A DNA stretch of 64,000 nucleotides from Limanda limanda. Lineage: Eukaryota > Chordata > Actinopteri > Pleuronectiformes > Pleuronectidae. Numbering within the stretch: position 1 is the stretch's first letter; each line of letters begins with the position of its first letter. The notes below the pieces were generated by a model that made no database searches, had not been told where the DNA came from, and worked only from the letters and a program-made list of their open reading frames with translations. Position numbers and translations under genes: made by a program. Below are positions 58,502 to 64,000 of the stretch, one piece after another. The stretch spans positions 11,520,386 through 11,584,385 of the forward strand of contig NC_083651.1 in NCBI RefSeq assembly GCF_963576545.1. The letters are read 5' to 3'.

Positions 58502-58696
58502 TTCGCTGCTTGCTACCTGCGGTGACCTCCTCGACCTGTGAACCGCGCACAGTGCTGATGTTTCCGAGCTTGTGTCGGGCCAGTGAACGCAGCGCGGTCT
58601 GTATTCCTCACGGCGTCTCTCCGCGGCCATGGTAACACTTCCCCCGGCTCCGGAGCCACAGTCCACAGACACAACACGCCAGCGCTGTTCATGCAG
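58502..58696 (+). promoter_or_regulatory. katnal1: CpG-rich 5' region and probable non-coding exon 1 of katnal1
   Basis: 58500-58850 is CpG-rich compared with its surroundings. A stretch ending CTGTTCATGCAG|GTACGA (donor at 58697) is a good candidate 5'-UTR exon; the first coding exon starts 1.4 kb downstream. No TATA box is seen, as expected of a CpG-island promoter. The transcription start is not determined. Confidence 0.5.
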
Positions 58697-60065
58697 GTAC
58701 GAGCTCCACCTTCCCTCCAACTATGTGAGTTATAGCCTGGCCTGGTTGTATTTAGTCTGGTTAACCTCCGGAGAGGATTAGCCACGTGTATGTGCCGCTT
58801 TGCCGCGTCTCGTTGTGTGTCTGTGGCCTAGCCGCGGTTAGCTAGCAGAAGCTAACGTGTCTGAGGCGACTGCATACAACAGGAGGAGCTGAACAGTGAT
58901 GGTGTCTGGTCTGAAGGTTTATCATCTAACACACTGCTATCAGCTAGCTTAGCCTTAGCGTAGCCTCCATGCTTCAAACCGGGTGGAGCAGGTTTCATTG
59001 CAGCTGCAGTACAGAAAGTATACAAAAAGAAGAAAGAAAACAATTAAGAAACAGTTAAATTGGCCAAACAGGAATAACAAGAGCAAAAGCAAAAGCCTTA
59101 GCAATGACAAAATTACATTAAATTGAATTCAAAGGAAATTATCAATCAAAACAAAGGGATTTACTAAAATAAGAACTGCAGGTGAAACGAGAGACAGCAG
59201 CTCAAATCGTAGAGGCACTTTTCACAGTACATTTCACTTTATCTGAACAGGAGGAACCAGCCTGTATAAATAATGCTGCCCATGGATTTATTATCTGTTA
59301 ACTGAGTTCATATAAATACTGAAGACATAAAACTTGGTTAAAAAGGAGTAGGTCATTAGCGGTTTGTTTTGCCCAGCTTCTTTTGTCATTTGTTTAGTAT
59401 ATTTTACACTATGGGAAGTTCATAACTCATACAAATATGTTGAAGTTGAAGGACTAACAATAAGTCTATTTTAAATGTTCTTATGGATGTTGGTGTGTTT
59501 AACTAAGAGTCCTTGGAGAATCAATCAATTCCTATGAGATCCCGTCGTAAGGAAAACATTTGGTCCAAAGTCAAGTTATGACAGTAAATCAAACTGTAAA
59601 TGGTCTGAATACATTTATTCAGCCTAGAGAGAACATAAATATAAAAGTTGAGTGTTTGAAGTTTAGCAGCAGTGTGGCATCAGAGCCATCTGACTTTAAT
59701 CAGTGTTGAAACAAAGGCTTTAATGTCAGTTTGTGACAACGGCCCCCAAACACTTGCTGCCCAAGTGTTTATTAACTTGTGTTGACCCCTGAATGCCTCT
59801 TCGAGATGACGCTGCCACAGTTTGAACCTTCCCTTACTGGGTATAACAAGGTGAGATTATCAATTTAAATTGCCTTAAGCCTTAAAAATTTGCTTTAGCT
59901 TGTTCTGGAGGTTATTCCATGTTGCAGGTGCATATTTTCTGTAGTTTGAATCCTCATGAATGTGATACACTTATTATGAAATATACACAAATTAAACTTG
60001 CAACCAAGCAGCATCTATTATGGTTTCAGTCAAACTAATCACTTGTTTTTTTCCTCATCATGTAG
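58697..60065 (+). other. katnal1: intron 1 of katnal1
   Basis: Runs from the 58697 GTACGA donor to the TCATCATGTAG acceptor before 60066. 58720-58870 is still CpG-rich and has GCTAGC motifs. No other element boundaries seen. Confidence 0.45.

Positions 60066-64000
<3,935 letters not shown>

Overview
This is nuclear DNA of a vertebrate, almost certainly a teleost fish. Genes are split by GT-AG introns. The only host gene recognised with confidence is katnal1 (katanin p60 A-like 1). The rest is dominated by repeats of the kinds typical of fish genomes: hAT, pogo, CACTA/EnSpm-like and Ulp1-bearing transposons, Gypsy LTR elements and LINE 3' tails. I could run no database search, so family names come from visible motifs and from recall of the families.

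Layout. 0-5.6 kb: a degenerate 78-bp tandem repeat, a broken conserved teleost fragment, a Ty3/Gypsy pol remnant with its 3' LTR, an LTR-like unit, and a decayed transposase copy ('copy A'). 5.6-14.2 kb: a large DNA transposon ('element B'). It starts with a 142-bp satellite array. A multi-exon gene follows that encodes an RNase H-fold transposase with D, D, CxxH and E motifs, a Ulp1-type cysteine protease and a C-terminal PHD finger. The same satellite closes it in inverted orientation. Two small elements (7418-7776 and 8070-8878) lie inside it. 14.2-16.9 kb: a CpG-rich repeat, then an intronless Ala/Lys-rich ORF whose transcript ends in AATAAA plus 20 A, so probably a retrocopy. 17-21.9 kb: a pogo-like transposase gene split by a 2.7-kb hAT element inserted at its DETG codons. 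22.3-25.1 kb: a CACTA-like gene with stops, followed by palindrome-rich terminal DNA. 25.3-27.6 kb: the open 3' half of another spliced transposon-type gene. 27.7-31 kb: hAT ends, LTR and LINE debris. 31.5-34.1 kb: a second CACTA-like remnant followed by a PB1/SAMD3-like coding block.

34.8-39.9 kb: a complete-looking 5.0-kb element with bipartite terminal inverted repeats. It carries a SWIM zinc-finger plus Ulp1 protease gene spread over at least a dozen exons. 40-46 kb: a mosaic built on a decayed duplicate of the 3' part of katnal1 (exons at 42.06, 42.93 and 44.13 kb). It is interrupted by a solo LTR with a perfect 6-bp target duplication, a broken hAT transposase, and a 1.25-kb hAT derivative with a perfect 8-bp duplication. 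46-50.9 kb: a nearly intact TTF-finger hAT transposase gene with one frameshift. 51-58 kb: relics, including a SAMD3-like C-terminus, a Rab G3-motif exon scrap, an unrecognised exon, LINE tails and a hAT MITE with a perfect 8-bp duplication. 58.5-64 kb: the CpG-rich 5' end and first five coding exons of katnal1. These cover the MIT domain, the linker and the start of the AAA module, and the gene continues past the window.

The most notable biology is two unrelated-looking transposons that both encode Ulp1/SENP-type (deSUMOylase-like) proteases, one joined to a DDE transposase and PHD finger, the other to a SWIM finger. The second is a partial tandem duplicate of katnal1, shredded by transposons just upstream of the intact gene.
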